Of a stretch of 37,574 nucleotides of DNA, positions 1 through 7,297 are shown one piece after another. The first letter of the stretch is position 1. Every line of letters starts with the position of its first letter. A model generated the notes under the pieces. The model did no database searches. It was not told where the DNA came from and was given only the letters and a program-made list of their open reading frames with translations. The position numbers were made by a program, and so were the translations under genes. This stretch comes from UMGS75 sp964507405 (GTDB lineage Bacteria > Bacillota_I > Bacilli_A > ML615J-28 > CAG-313): assembly GCA_964507405.1 (NCBI GenBank), contig CAZDPJ010000012.1:1-37574 (forward strand), in the 5' to 3' direction.

Positions 1-63
1 TATGTACTTGCTTTAACTACTCTTCTTGCATTAAGTGTAGTAATACTTAGAAAGAGAAAATAA
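1..63 (+). CDS. C-terminal end of a membrane-anchored protein (partial)
   Basis: Only the last 20 codons and a TAA stop lie inside the window. They encode a hydrophobic stretch of about 16 residues (YVLALTTLLALSVVIL) followed by a basic RKRK tail. That is the architecture of a C-terminal membrane anchor, as in sortase substrates or tail-anchored surface proteins. Any LPxTG-like motif would lie upstream of the window, so sortase anchoring cannot be tested here. The reading frame is supported by the terminator hairpin that starts 8 bases after the stop. Function unknown. Confidence 0.55.
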   Translation, partial: YVLALTTLLALSVVILRKRK

Positions 64-71
64 AAACAAAT

Positions 72-105
72 GAGTAGTCATTTATTTGAACTACTCTTTT
101 CTTTT
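72..105 (+). terminator. Rho-independent terminator after the partial gene
   Basis: GAGTAGT (72-78) pairs with ACTACTC (90-96) and is followed by a T-rich tract (TTTTCTTTTT). It separates the left-edge gene from the ribosomal protein operon. Confidence 0.7.
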
Positions 106-201
106 TACTTTTAAATAGGAAAAATTCATAAAGAAAACATTTCGGTTCTGATTTGTTTTTTAAAATTAATTATGAAATTAATAAATTCTTGAGCAAACAA
201 T

Positions 202-230
202 TTGCAAAAAAAGGGCAATTTGAATATAAT
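202..230 (+). promoter_or_regulatory. Promoter of the S10-spc-alpha operon
   Basis: A -35 box TTGCAA (202-207) and a perfect -10 box TATAAT (225-230) are separated by 17 nt, which fits the housekeeping sigma factor. The predicted transcription start is near 237, giving a leader of about 118 nt before rpsJ. No other equally good promoter is visible before the operon. Confidence 0.85.
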
Positions 231-236
231 ATTACA

Positions 237-354
237 GGCTAAAAACGGACAGAGATATGCAAGGTTGCTGACACGCACGGAAAAGTTGCCGTGGTGCGTA
301 AGGTCAGGGAATTTGCATTGAGTCTATAGCTTAGAAAAGCTAGGAGGTAAAAAC
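237..354 (+). promoter_or_regulatory. Structured 5' leader of the S10 operon
   Basis: The leader is noticeably richer in G and C than the surrounding AT-rich intergenic DNA and folds into nested helices. ATGCAA (257-262) pairs with TTGCAT (313-318). Inside it, CTGAC (268-272) pairs with GTCAG (303-307), ACG (273-275) with CGT (297-299), and CACGG (276-280) with CCGTG (289-293). A second hairpin, TAGCTT (327-332) with AAGCTA (337-342), directly abuts the AGGAGG ribosome binding site (342-347). This is what an autoregulatory ribosomal protein binding leader looks like. Which protein binds it, and whether it belongs to a catalogued leader family, cannot be told from sequence alone. Confidence 0.65.
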
Positions 355-663
355 ATGGCAAAAGAAAAAAAGTTAAGAATAAGATTATTATCTTATGACC
401 ACAGATTATTAGATGAATCTGCAAAAAAGATAGTGGAAACTGCTAAAAGAACTGGTTCTAAAGTTTCTGGTCCAATTCCACTACCAACTGAAAAGGAAGT
501 ATTTACTATTATCCGTTCACCACACAAATATAAAGATAGTCGTGAACAATTTGAACGTCGTACTCACAAACGTTTAATTGATATCGTAAATATTACTCCA
601 AAAACAATGGATGCGTTAGTTCATTTAGAACTTCCATCTGGTGTCGAAATCGTTTTAAAATAG
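355..663 (+). CDS. rpsJ: 30S ribosomal protein S10 (uS10)
   Basis: This is the first gene of the operon: a 102-residue protein of the usual length. It is a 3'-major-domain (head) protein of the small subunit. In the free form (NusE) it pairs with NusB in transcription antitermination. The S10 signature is visible across the chain, including the N-terminal RLLSYDHRLLDESA segment and the RSPHKYKDSREQFERRTHKR loop that contacts 16S rRNA. The start is set by AGGAGG at 342-347, seven bases before the ATG. It is followed after 16 bases by rplC, the standard order. Confidence 0.98.
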   Translation: MAKEKKLRIRLLSYDHRLLDESAKKIVETAKRTGSKVSGPIPLPTEKEVFTIIRSPHKYKDSREQFERRTHKRLIDIVNITPKTMDALVHLELPSGVEIVLK

Positions 664-679
664 AAAGGAAGGTGCACTC

Positions 680-1339
680 ATGGCCAAAGGAATCTTAGGT
701 AAGAAAATCGGAATGACACAAGTTTTCTCTGAAACAGGCTCTTTAATCCCTGTTACAGTAATTGAAGTAACTCCGAATGTAGTATTACAAAAAAAGACTG
801 TTGAAACTGATGGATACAATGCAATCCAATTAGGTTATGCTGACAAACCTGAACGTTTAGCTAATAAACCTGAACTTGGACACGTTGCTAAAGTTAACAC
901 AGCCCCTAAGCGCTTCATTCAAGAAATCGCTGGGGAAGAAATGCTAGCGTTCGAAGTTGGACAAGAGGTTAAAGGAAATATATTCTTCGTTGGAGAATTA
1001 GTAGATGTAACTGGTACATCAAAAGGTAAAGGTTATCAAGGCGTTATCAAACGTCATAACTTCCATTTAGGTCCTGCCGCTCACGGTTCAGGATATCATC
1101 GTGGAATAGGTTCAATGGGATCTATCCAACCTGCTCGTATTAAACCAGGTAAGAAAATGGCTGGTCGTATGGGCGGTGAAACAAAAACTGTTCAAAATCT
1201 TGAATTTGTTAAATATGATGCTGAAAACAATGTAGTATTAATCAAGGGTAATGTTCCTGGTGCAAATAATTCATTCGTTGTTATTAAGAATGCTGTTAAA
1301 TCTAAAAAGCCAGAATTAAACCCTGAAGCACTAGCATAG
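680..1339 (+). CDS. rplC: 50S ribosomal protein L3 (uL3)
   Basis: This 219-residue protein is one of the primary assembly proteins of the large subunit; its extension reaches towards the peptidyl transferase centre. The N-terminus MAKGILGKKIGMTQVF and the Gly/His-rich central loop (GKGYQGVIKRHNFHLG, about residues 115-130, then HGSGYHRGIGSMG) are diagnostic. Length is within the bacterial range of 205-220. An AAGGAAGG-type binding site precedes the ATG. It lies between rpsJ and rplD in the canonical S10 operon order. Confidence 0.98.
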   Translation: MAKGILGKKIGMTQVFSETGSLIPVTVIEVTPNVVLQKKTVETDGYNAIQLGYADKPERLANKPELGHVAKVNTAPKRFIQEIAGEEMLAFEVGQEVKGNIFFVGELVDVTGTSKGKGYQGVIKRHNFHLGPAAHGSGYHRGIGSMGSIQPARIKPGKKMAGRMGGETKTVQNLEFVKYDAENNVVLIKGNVPGANNSFVVIKNAVKSKKPELNPEALA

Positions 1340-1352
1340 AAAGGAGTCCAAT

Positions 1353-1979
1353 ATGCCTAAAGTTGTTTTATACAATCAAACCGGTTCACAAGTAGGTGAA
1401 TTAGAATTAAGCGAATATGTATTTGGTACTGAAGACCATCAACAAGCAATATTCGATACAGTTATAGCTGAACAAGCTGCAAAACGCCAAGGAACACAAA
1501 AAGCAAAGACTCGTTCTGAAGTTAGTGGTGGTGGTAGAAAACCATGGCGTCAAAAAGGTACAGGTCGCGCTCGTCAAGGTACAATCCGTGCTCCTCAATT
1601 TAGAGGCGGTGGTGTTGTATTCGCACCAGTTCCTAGAACTTATGAATTAAAAGTTAACAAAAAAGTTGCTCGTCTTGCAATGAGATGTGCATTAAGTGCT
1701 AAAGTTCGTGAAAATCAAATTTATGTAGTTGATTCATTAGAACTTGCAGATTTCAAAACAAAGAGTTTAGTTGAAGTTATTAACAATTTAAAAGTAAATG
1801 GCAGAAAAGTTGCTATCGTATTAGAAGATACTAATGCAAATGTAGAACTTGCTGGTCGTAATTTACCATATTTATTAGTTCAACATTATAATCATATTTC
1901 AGTATATGAAATGATGAATGTAAATAGTTTAATTATTACTAAGGCTGCTGTTGAAAAGTTTGAGGAGGTACTTAAATAA
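1353..1979 (+). CDS. rplD: 50S ribosomal protein L4 (uL4)
   Basis: This 208-residue protein has a globular domain that binds 23S rRNA and a long basic loop (about residues 45-90, containing GGRKPWRQKGTGRARQGT and FRGGG) that lines the nascent peptide tunnel. In enterobacteria L4 represses the S10 operon through its leader. Whether it does so here, through the folded leader at 237-354, is unknown. The stop codon overlaps the next start in a TAATG arrangement, so rplW translation is probably coupled. Confidence 0.98.
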   Translation: MPKVVLYNQTGSQVGELELSEYVFGTEDHQQAIFDTVIAEQAAKRQGTQKAKTRSEVSGGGRKPWRQKGTGRARQGTIRAPQFRGGGVVFAPVPRTYELKVNKKVARLAMRCALSAKVRENQIYVVDSLELADFKTKSLVEVINNLKVNGRKVAIVLEDTNANVELAGRNLPYLLVQHYNHISVYEMMNVNSLIITKAAVEKFEEVLK

Positions 1980-2263
1980 TGAAATCTATGTATGATGTTA
2001 TTAAAAGACCGATTATTACTGAAAAAACAAATGGTTTAGTAGAAAAATTACAATATACATTTGAAGTTGATCCAAGTGCAAATAAAACAGAAATTAAAGA
2101 TGCAATTGAAAAAATCTTCAAAGTAGATGTAGTTGAAATTAGAACAATCAATGTTCATAGAAAAGCAAAAAGAATGCAAAGATTCGAAGGTTTCAAACCA
2201 GCATACAAAAAAGCAATCGTTCGCTTAGCTCCTGGTCAAACTATCGATAAATTTGAAATTTAA
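1979..2263 (+). CDS. rplW: 50S ribosomal protein L23 (uL23)
   Basis: A 94-residue protein of normal size. L23 sits at the mouth of the exit tunnel and is the docking point for trigger factor and the signal recognition particle. The recognisable segments are YDVIKRPIITEKT at the N-terminus and VDVVEIRTINVHRKAKR in the middle. The ATG at 1979 shares its A with the TAA of rplD. The GAGG stretch at 1961-1964, inside the end of rplD, is the likely binding site. Confidence 0.97.
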   Translation: MKSMYDVIKRPIITEKTNGLVEKLQYTFEVDPSANKTEIKDAIEKIFKVDVVEIRTINVHRKAKRMQRFEGFKPAYKKAIVRLAPGQTIDKFEI

Positions 2264-2275
2264 TAGGAGGTTATC

Positions 2276-3106
2276 ATGGCAATTAAGAAATATAAAGCAA
2301 CGACTAATGGTCGTCGTAACATGTCAGTGTTAACATATGAAGAAATAACAACAGATACTCCTGAAAAAAGTTTATTAGCTCCATTAAATAAAAAAGGTGG
2401 ACGTAATGCTCAAGGTAGTATTACAGTACGTCATAAAGGCGGCGGCGAAAAACGTAAATATCGTATCATTGATTTCAAAAGAGATAAAGATGGTATTGAA
2501 GGAAAAGTTGCAACTATTGAATATGATCCAAACCGTAGTGCAAATATCGCTTTAATTAACTATGTTGATGGTGAAAAGAGATATATTATCGCTCCAGAAG
2601 GATTAAAAGTTGGAATGTCTGTTTATTCAGGTGAAAATGTAGATATTACTGTTGGTAACTGTTTACCACTTGCTAATATCCCTGTTGGTACTACAATTCA
2701 TAATATTGAATTACATCAAGGCCATGGAGGCCAACTAGTTAGAGCTGCTGGTAGTAGTGCTCAAATTCTAGGACGTGAAGAACGTTATGTTTTAATTCGT
2801 TTAACTAGTGGTGAAGTTCGTAGAGTTCTTGGCGTTTGCCGTGCTACAATTGGTGGTGTTGGTAACCTTGACTATGAACTAGTAAATGTAGGTAAAGCTG
2901 GACGTACACGTCATATGGGTATTCGCCCTACAGTTCGTGGTTCAGTTATGAACCCTAACGATCACCCTCATGGTGGTGGTGAAGGCCGTCAACCTATTGG
3001 TCGTAAGTCTCCTATGACTCCTTGGGGTAAAATCGCTCTTGGTCTTAAGACAAGAAAAACTAAAAATAAAACGAATGATCTTATCGTTCGTCGTAGAAAC
3101 GGATAA
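2276..3106 (+). CDS. rplB: 50S ribosomal protein L2 (uL2)
   Basis: A 276-residue protein, the standard length. L2 is required for subunit association and peptidyl transferase activity. The N-terminal RNA-binding OB fold contains NAQGSITVRHKGGGEKRKYR. The SH3-like domain carries the segments DPNRSANIALINY and GEVRRV. The C-terminus carries the conserved HPHGGGEGRQPIGRKSPMTP loop with the His residue near the catalytic centre. The TAGGAGG binding site is just upstream, and 12 bases separate it from rplW. Confidence 0.98.
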   Translation: MAIKKYKATTNGRRNMSVLTYEEITTDTPEKSLLAPLNKKGGRNAQGSITVRHKGGGEKRKYRIIDFKRDKDGIEGKVATIEYDPNRSANIALINYVDGEKRYIIAPEGLKVGMSVYSGENVDITVGNCLPLANIPVGTTIHNIELHQGHGGQLVRAAGSSAQILGREERYVLIRLTSGEVRRVLGVCRATIGGVGNLDYELVNVGKAGRTRHMGIRPTVRGSVMNPNDHPHGGGEGRQPIGRKSPMTPWGKIALGLKTRKTKNKTNDLIVRRRNG

Positions 3107-3121
3107 GGAGGAATTGCATAT

Positions 3122-3397
3122 ATGGCACGTTCACTTAAAAAAGGACCTTTTATTGATGAACATTTAATGAACAAAGTTGTTAAATTAAATGAAGCAAATC
3201 AAAAGAAAGTAATTCAAACATGGTCAAGAAGATCAACTATTTATCCAGAATTCGTTGGACATACAGTAGCCATTCATAATGGTAAAGAACACATTCCTGT
3301 ATATGTAACTGAAGATATGGTAGGACATAAATTCGGTGAATTCGCTCCAACAAGAACTTACCGTGGACATGGTAAGGATAAGAAAGCATCTAAATAA
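3122..3397 (+). CDS. rpsS: 30S ribosomal protein S19 (uS19)
   Basis: A 91-residue protein starting MARSLKKGPFID, the near-invariant S19 N-terminus. It binds the 16S head next to S13 and contributes to intersubunit bridges near the A site. The VGHTVAIHNGKEHIPVYVTE and GHKFGEFAPTRTYRGHG segments are typical. AAGGAGG lies about ten bases upstream of the ATG. The gene order rplB-rpsS-rplV is the standard one. Confidence 0.98.
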   Translation: MARSLKKGPFIDEHLMNKVVKLNEANQKKVIQTWSRRSTIYPEFVGHTVAIHNGKEHIPVYVTEDMVGHKFGEFAPTRTYRGHGKDKKASK

Positions 3398-3408
3398 GGA
3401 GGGTTATT

Positions 3409-3750
3409 ATGGCAGAAGTTAGAGCAGTTGCAAAATCACTAAGAATTTCTCCACGTAAAACTCGTTTAGTTGTGGATCTAATTCGTGGTAAAAAAGTAGG
3501 TTTAGCTGTTTCAATTCTTAAGAATTGTGAATCAACAGTTAAAGAAGATGTATTAAAAGTATTAAATTCCGCAGTAGCAAATGCAGATCATAATCTTGGT
3601 TTAGATGTTGACCAATTATTCGTAAAAGAAATTTACGTTAATCCAGGTGCAACATTAAAAAGATTCCGTGCAAGAGCTAAAGGTAGCGGTAATAGAATTT
3701 TAAAAAGAACTAGTCACATTACAATTGTAGTGTCTGACGGTCAAAATTAG
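3409..3750 (+). CDS. rplV: 50S ribosomal protein L22 (uL22)
   Basis: A 113-residue protein with the L22 hallmarks SLRISPRKTRLVVDLIRGK near the N-terminus and the C-terminal beta-hairpin region (VNPGATLKRFRARAKGSGNRI) that reaches the nascent chain tunnel wall. This hairpin is where some macrolide resistance changes occur in other species; nothing unusual is obvious here. AGGAGGG precedes the start, and the stop lies 10 bases before rpsC. Confidence 0.98.
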   Translation: MAEVRAVAKSLRISPRKTRLVVDLIRGKKVGLAVSILKNCESTVKEDVLKVLNSAVANADHNLGLDVDQLFVKEIYVNPGATLKRFRARAKGSGNRILKRTSHITIVVSDGQN

Positions 3751-3760
3751 GAGGAAACAT

Positions 3761-4426
3761 ATGGGTCAAAAGGTTAATCCGATTGGTATGAGAGTTGGTA
3801 TTATCCGCGACTGGGATGCTAAATGGTACGCACCTAAAACTAAAGTTGCTGATTTACTACTTGAAGACTTAAAAATACGTGAATACTTAAACAATTTCTA
3901 TAAAGCTGCATATGTTTCACATATGGAGATCAAACGTACAGGCAAGAGAGTTATTATTACTATTCATGCCGCAAAACCTGGTGTCGTTATCGGTACTGGT
4001 GGTGCTAAGAAAAATGAAGCTGTAGCAGCTTTACAAAAATTAACTGGTAAAAATATTTATATATCAGTTGCTGAAATCAAACAAATAGATGCAGACAAAG
4101 AAGCAAACTTAGTTGCACGTAAGATGGCAGAAGATTTAGAAAATCGTGCTTCATTCCGTCGTGTACAAAAAATGGCAATCCAAAAAGCTTTAAAAGCTGG
4201 TGCTAAAGGAATTAAAACTAGTATCTCTGGCCGTTTAGGTGGTGCTGAAATTGCTAGAAGCGAAGGATATATTGAAGGAAGCGTTCCTCTACATACTCTT
4301 CGTGCTAATATCGATTACGCAACAGCAGAAGCAGCAACAACATATGGAAAGCTAGGAGTTAAAGTTTGGATTAATAAAGGCGAAATTTTGCCTGCTGCAA
4401 AGAATTCAAAAAAGGAGGCTAAATAA
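3761..4426 (+). CDS. rpsC: 30S ribosomal protein S3 (uS3)
   Basis: A 221-residue protein. It has the N-terminal MGQKVNPIGMRVGIIRDW, then a type II KH RNA-binding domain with the variant loop KPGVVIGTGGAKKNEA (about residues 72-87), then the C-terminal domain (SGRLGGAEIARSEGYIEGSV). It lines the mRNA entry tunnel and, with S4 and S5, unwinds mRNA. The Lys-rich C-terminal tail is species-specific. AGGAGG lies seven bases before the ATG. The last codons of the gene contain the AAAGGAGG binding site used by rplP. Confidence 0.97.
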   Translation: MGQKVNPIGMRVGIIRDWDAKWYAPKTKVADLLLEDLKIREYLNNFYKAAYVSHMEIKRTGKRVIITIHAAKPGVVIGTGGAKKNEAVAALQKLTGKNIYISVAEIKQIDADKEANLVARKMAEDLENRASFRRVQKMAIQKALKAGAKGIKTSISGRLGGAEIARSEGYIEGSVPLHTLRANIDYATAEAATTYGKLGVKVWINKGEILPAAKNSKKEAK

Positions 4427-4428
4427 TT

Positions 4429-4848
4429 ATGTTAATGCCAAAAAGAACTAAATATCGTCGTCCTCATCGCGTTAGTTATGAAGGCAAAGCAAAAGGTGGC
4501 AGAAAAGTTACTTTTGGTGAATTTGGTCTTCAATCTCTAGAAGGTGCTTGGATTACTGATAGACAAATCGAAGCAGCTCGTATTGCTATGACTCGTTATA
4601 TGAAACGTGATGGTCAAGTTTGGATTAAAATCTTCCCTCACAATATCAAAACTAAAAAACCGCTAGAAGTTCGTATGGGTTCTGGTAAAGGTGCTCCTGA
4701 TGGATATGTAGCAGTTGTTAAAGATGGTACAGTTATGTTTGAAGTTGGTGGTGTTTCTGAAGAAATCGCTCGTGAAGCATTAAGACTTGCTGCACATAAA
4801 CTACCTGTTAAAACAAAATTTGTTGTAAGAGAAAGTGGTGATTGTTAA
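4429..4848 (+). CDS. rplP: 50S ribosomal protein L16 (uL16)
   Basis: A 139-residue protein that organises the A-site finger and tRNA binding region of the large subunit. The start MLMPKRTKYRRPHR parallels the MLLPKRxKYRR start of relatives, so ATG 4429 is preferred over the internal ATG at 4435. Its spacing to AAAGGAGG (4411-4418) also fits better. RMGSGKGAPDGYVAVVK is the conserved core that carries the functional arginine loop. The stop TAA overlaps the rpmC start. Confidence 0.97.
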   Translation: MLMPKRTKYRRPHRVSYEGKAKGGRKVTFGEFGLQSLEGAWITDRQIEAARIAMTRYMKRDGQVWIKIFPHNIKTKKPLEVRMGSGKGAPDGYVAVVKDGTVMFEVGGVSEEIAREALRLAAHKLPVKTKFVVRESGDC

Positions 4849-5114
4849 TGGCTAGAGTAACTAAAACAACTAAAGAAGATAAAAAAATAGCAAAAAAGAT
4901 CGCAGAAAAGAAATCTCTTGCAGGAAAAATTCGCGAATTAAATGATGTTGAAATTCAAAACAAAATTAACGACTTGAAACAAGAATTATTTAATTTACGT
5001 TTCCAAGCTGCAGTTGGTAAACTTGAAAATACTGCACAATTAAGAAAAGTTAAGAAAGAAATTGCAAGATGTTACACAGTTCTTACTGAACGTGAAACTG
5101 CATCTAGCAAGTAA
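4848..5114 (+). CDS. rpmC: 50S ribosomal protein L29 (uL29) with a basic N-terminal extension
   Basis: The L29 helical hairpin is plain in the C-terminal two thirds (KIRELNDVEIQNKINDLKQE, then LFNLRFQAAVGKLENTAQLR). At 88 residues the protein is about 20 residues longer than the usual 63-68. The first 25 or so residues form an extra Lys/Thr/Glu-rich segment (MARVTKTTKEDKKIAKKIAE). I chose ATG 4848, which overlaps the rplP stop as TAATG and has GGTG upstream. A TTG six bases earlier is also in frame but unlikely. The extension could be trimmed if a later start were used, but no internal ATG precedes the L29 core. Confidence 0.93.
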   Translation: MARVTKTTKEDKKIAKKIAEKKSLAGKIRELNDVEIQNKINDLKQELFNLRFQAAVGKLENTAQLRKVKKEIARCYTVLTERETASSK

Positions 5115-5127
5115 TCGGAGGTAACTT

Positions 5128-5391
5128 ATGGAAGAAAGAAATAGTCGTAAAGTATATGTAGGCGAAGTTGTTTCAGCTGTAAATGATAAAACAATTACAG
5201 TTAAAGTAGAAACACATCGTAGACATCCACTATATGGTAAAAGAGTACAATATACTAAGAAATTTACTGCACACGATGAACAAAATATAGCTAAAGTTGG
5301 TGACATTGTTGAAATCATGGAATGCCGTCCACTTTCAGCTACTAAACGCTATCGTTTAGTTAAAGTTGTTCAAGAAGCAGTAATCATCTAA
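5128..5391 (+). CDS. rpsQ: 30S ribosomal protein S17 (uS17)
   Basis: An 87-residue OB-fold protein that binds the 5' domain of 16S rRNA and acts early in assembly. Recognised by RKVYVGEVVSAVNDKTITVK, the HPLYGKRVQYTKKFTAHDE segment and the GDIVEIMECRPLSATKRYRL segment near the C-terminus. The CGGAGGT binding site lies between the rpmC stop and this ATG, 13 bases apart. Standard position between rpmC and rplN. Confidence 0.98.
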   Translation: MEERNSRKVYVGEVVSAVNDKTITVKVETHRRHPLYGKRVQYTKKFTAHDEQNIAKVGDIVEIMECRPLSATKRYRLVKVVQEAVII

Positions 5392-5406
5392 TAGGAGGTA
5401 TTTACA

Positions 5407-5775
5407 ATGGTTCAACAAGAAACAAGAGTCAATGTAGCCGATAACTCCGGTGCAAAACAACTTTTAATAATTAAAATATTAGGTGGTTCAATCCACAGAT
5501 CTGCAACAATCGGCGATATCGTTGTTTGTTCAGTTAAATCTGCTACAACTGGCGGCCAAGTTAAAAAAGGTGATGTTGTTAAAGCAGTAATCGTACGTAC
5601 TAAGAAAGCAGTAAGAAGAGATGATGGTTCATATATCAAATTTGATGATAACGCAGCTGTTATTATTAAAGAAGATAAGAATCCAAGAGGAACTCGTATT
5701 TTTGGTCCTGTTGCTCGTGAATTACGTGAAAAAGATTTCATGAAAATCGTATCTCTTGCTCCTGAAGTACTATAG
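5407..5775 (+). CDS. rplN: 50S ribosomal protein L14 (uL14)
   Basis: A 122-residue beta-barrel protein of exactly the usual length, located at the subunit interface and the binding face for ribosome silencing factor RsfS. Diagnostic stretches are MVQQETRVNVADNSGAKQL, GDVVKAVIVRTKKAVRRDDG and the C-terminal PRGTRIFGPVARELREKDFM. TAGGAGG precedes the start. Confidence 0.98.
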   Translation: MVQQETRVNVADNSGAKQLLIIKILGGSIHRSATIGDIVVCSVKSATTGGQVKKGDVVKAVIVRTKKAVRRDDGSYIKFDDNAAVIIKEDKNPRGTRIFGPVARELREKDFMKIVSLAPEVL

Positions 5776-5787
5776 GAGGTAAGCGTT

Positions 5788-6111
5788 ATGAAAATTAAAA
5801 AAGGCGACGTTGTAGTTATTACAACTGGTAATAGTAAACCTATTAAAGGTAATTATACTACTGGCGAAGTATTACAAGTTTTACCTAAATCAAATCGCGT
5901 TGTTGTTAAAGGTGTTAATATTGTAACTAAACATAACCGTCCATCAAACGCTAATCCTGATGGTGGTATTGAAAAAAGAGAAGCTCCAATCAATGTATCA
6001 AATGTAGCTTATCTTGATCCAGTAGAAAAGAAACCAACTAAACTTGGTTATAAAATTGAAAACGGTAAGAAAGTTCGTTATTGCAAACTTTCAGGAACTG
6101 TAATTAAGTAG
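5788..6111 (+). CDS. rplX: 50S ribosomal protein L24 (uL24)
   Basis: A 107-residue protein with an N-terminal KOW motif (KIKKGDVVVITTGNSKPIKG) and the downstream VVVKGVNIVTKHNRPS segment. L24 initiates assembly of the large subunit and lies near the tunnel exit. The C-terminal half has the usual SNVAYLDP and basic tail (TKLGYKIENGKKVRYCKLSG). AGGAGG is placed just after the rplN stop. Confidence 0.97.
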   Translation: MKIKKGDVVVITTGNSKPIKGNYTTGEVLQVLPKSNRVVVKGVNIVTKHNRPSNANPDGGIEKREAPINVSNVAYLDPVEKKPTKLGYKIENGKKVRYCKLSGTVIK

Positions 6112-6130
6112 GAAAGGGGCTTGAATAGTT

Positions 6131-6673
6131 ATGAATCGTGTCTTACAATATTATAAAGAAACTGTCGTAGCTGAATTAACAAAGAAGTTTAATTACACTT
6201 CAGTTATGCAAGTTCCTAAAATTGAAAAAATAGTAGTTAATATGGGTGTTGGTGATTCAATTCACAACTCTAAATTACTAGATGCTGCATGTGATGATTT
6301 AGCAACAATTACTGGTCAAAAACCTTTAGTTACTAAAGCTAAAAAATCAATCGCTGTATTTAAACTTCGTGAAGGTATGTCAATTGGTGCCAAAGTTACA
6401 TTACGTGGTGAAAGAATGTATGAATTCTATGATAAACTAGTTTCTATCGCTCTACCTCGTGTTCGTGACTTCCGTGGTGTTAATGCGAATGCTTTTGACG
6501 GACGTGGAAATTATACAATTGGTATAAAAGAACAATTAATTTTCCCTGAAATTAATTATGATAAAGTTTTAAAAATTCGTGGTATGGATATCGTAATTGT
6601 TACTACTGCAAACACTGATGAAGAAGGTCGTGCATTATTAACAATGTTAGGTATGCCATTTGCGAAGAAGTAA
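6131..6673 (+). CDS. rplE: 50S ribosomal protein L5 (uL5)
   Basis: A 180-residue protein, standard length. L5 binds 5S rRNA with L18 and forms the central protuberance bridge to S13. The conserved blocks PKIEKIVVNMGVGDSI, ITGQKPLVTKAKKSIAVFKL, LPRVRDFRGVN and GNYTIGIKEQLIFPEI are all present. The AGGAAAGGGG site is slightly further from the ATG than in its neighbours (about 12 bases). No closer alternative start exists because an in-frame stop intervenes. Confidence 0.98.
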   Translation: MNRVLQYYKETVVAELTKKFNYTSVMQVPKIEKIVVNMGVGDSIHNSKLLDAACDDLATITGQKPLVTKAKKSIAVFKLREGMSIGAKVTLRGERMYEFYDKLVSIALPRVRDFRGVNANAFDGRGNYTIGIKEQLIFPEINYDKVLKIRGMDIVIVTTANTDEEGRALLTMLGMPFAKK

Positions 6674-6688
6674 GGAGGTCTTTTGATT

Positions 6689-6874
6689 ATGGCAAAAACA
6701 TCCCAAAAAGTAAGATGCTCTCGCAAAGCAAAATATAGTACAAGAGAATACACTCGCTGTGAACGTTGTGGACGTCCTCATGCAGTTTATCGCAAATTCA
6801 AAATTTGTAGAATTTGTTTTAGAGAACTTGCATACCAAGGATTAATCCCTGGCGTTACAAAGGCAAGCTGGTAG
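6689..6874 (+). CDS. rpsN: 30S ribosomal protein S14, zinc-binding type Z (uS14)
   Basis: A 61-residue short-form S14 with two CxxC pairs (CERCGRPH and CRICF) that form a zinc ribbon. It is the C+ version found in most Bacillota, as opposed to the 101-residue zinc-free form. It sits in the 16S head. The start is placed at ATG 6689 (MAKTSQKVRCSRK), with AAGGAGG about ten bases upstream; the TTG at 6683 is an upstream in-frame alternative I consider less likely. Confidence 0.96.
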   Translation: MAKTSQKVRCSRKAKYSTREYTRCERCGRPHAVYRKFKICRICFRELAYQGLIPGVTKASW

Positions 6875-6892
6875 AAAGGAAGGTCAAAGATT

Positions 6893-7288
6893 ATGGTTAT
6901 GACTGATCCAATTGCTGATATGTTAACTAGAATTCGTAATGCAAACCAAGCAAAACACGAAAGTGTTACAATGCCTGCATCACGTTTAAAATTAGAAATC
7001 TTAGCAGTTCTAAAAAATGAAGGTTATATTAGCGAATATGAAAAAATTGAAGACGGAAAACAAGGTGTAATTAAAGTTACACTAAAATACAACAACAAAG
7101 ACAGAATTATTAAAGGATTAAAGAAAATTTCTAAACCTGGTTTACGTGTATACGCTAAATCAAGTGAATTACCTAAAGTATTAAATGGTTTAGGTGTAGC
7201 TATTATTTCAACATCAAATGGAATTATGACAGACCGTGAAGCTCGTTCTAAGAAACTTGGCGGCGAAGTTATAGCATTTGTTTGGTAA
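6893..7288 (+). CDS. rpsH: 30S ribosomal protein S8 (uS8)
   Basis: A 131-residue protein that binds helix 21 of 16S rRNA; in E. coli it also represses the spc operon. It starts MVMTDPIADMLTRIRNAN, matching relatives that keep both methionines. The C-terminus carries the STSNGIMTDREARSKKLGGE signature. AAAGGAAGG lies upstream. No S8-type operator was sought beyond the local sequence. Confidence 0.98.
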   Translation: MVMTDPIADMLTRIRNANQAKHESVTMPASRLKLEILAVLKNEGYISEYEKIEDGKQGVIKVTLKYNNKDRIIKGLKKISKPGLRVYAKSSELPKVLNGLGVAIISTSNGIMTDREARSKKLGGEVIAFVW

Positions 7289-7297
7289 GGTGATTAT

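Noticed and set aside
237..354. Enterobacterial-type L4 leader
   Set aside because: The position is right, but the helices here do not look like that leader by eye, so only a structured leader is called.
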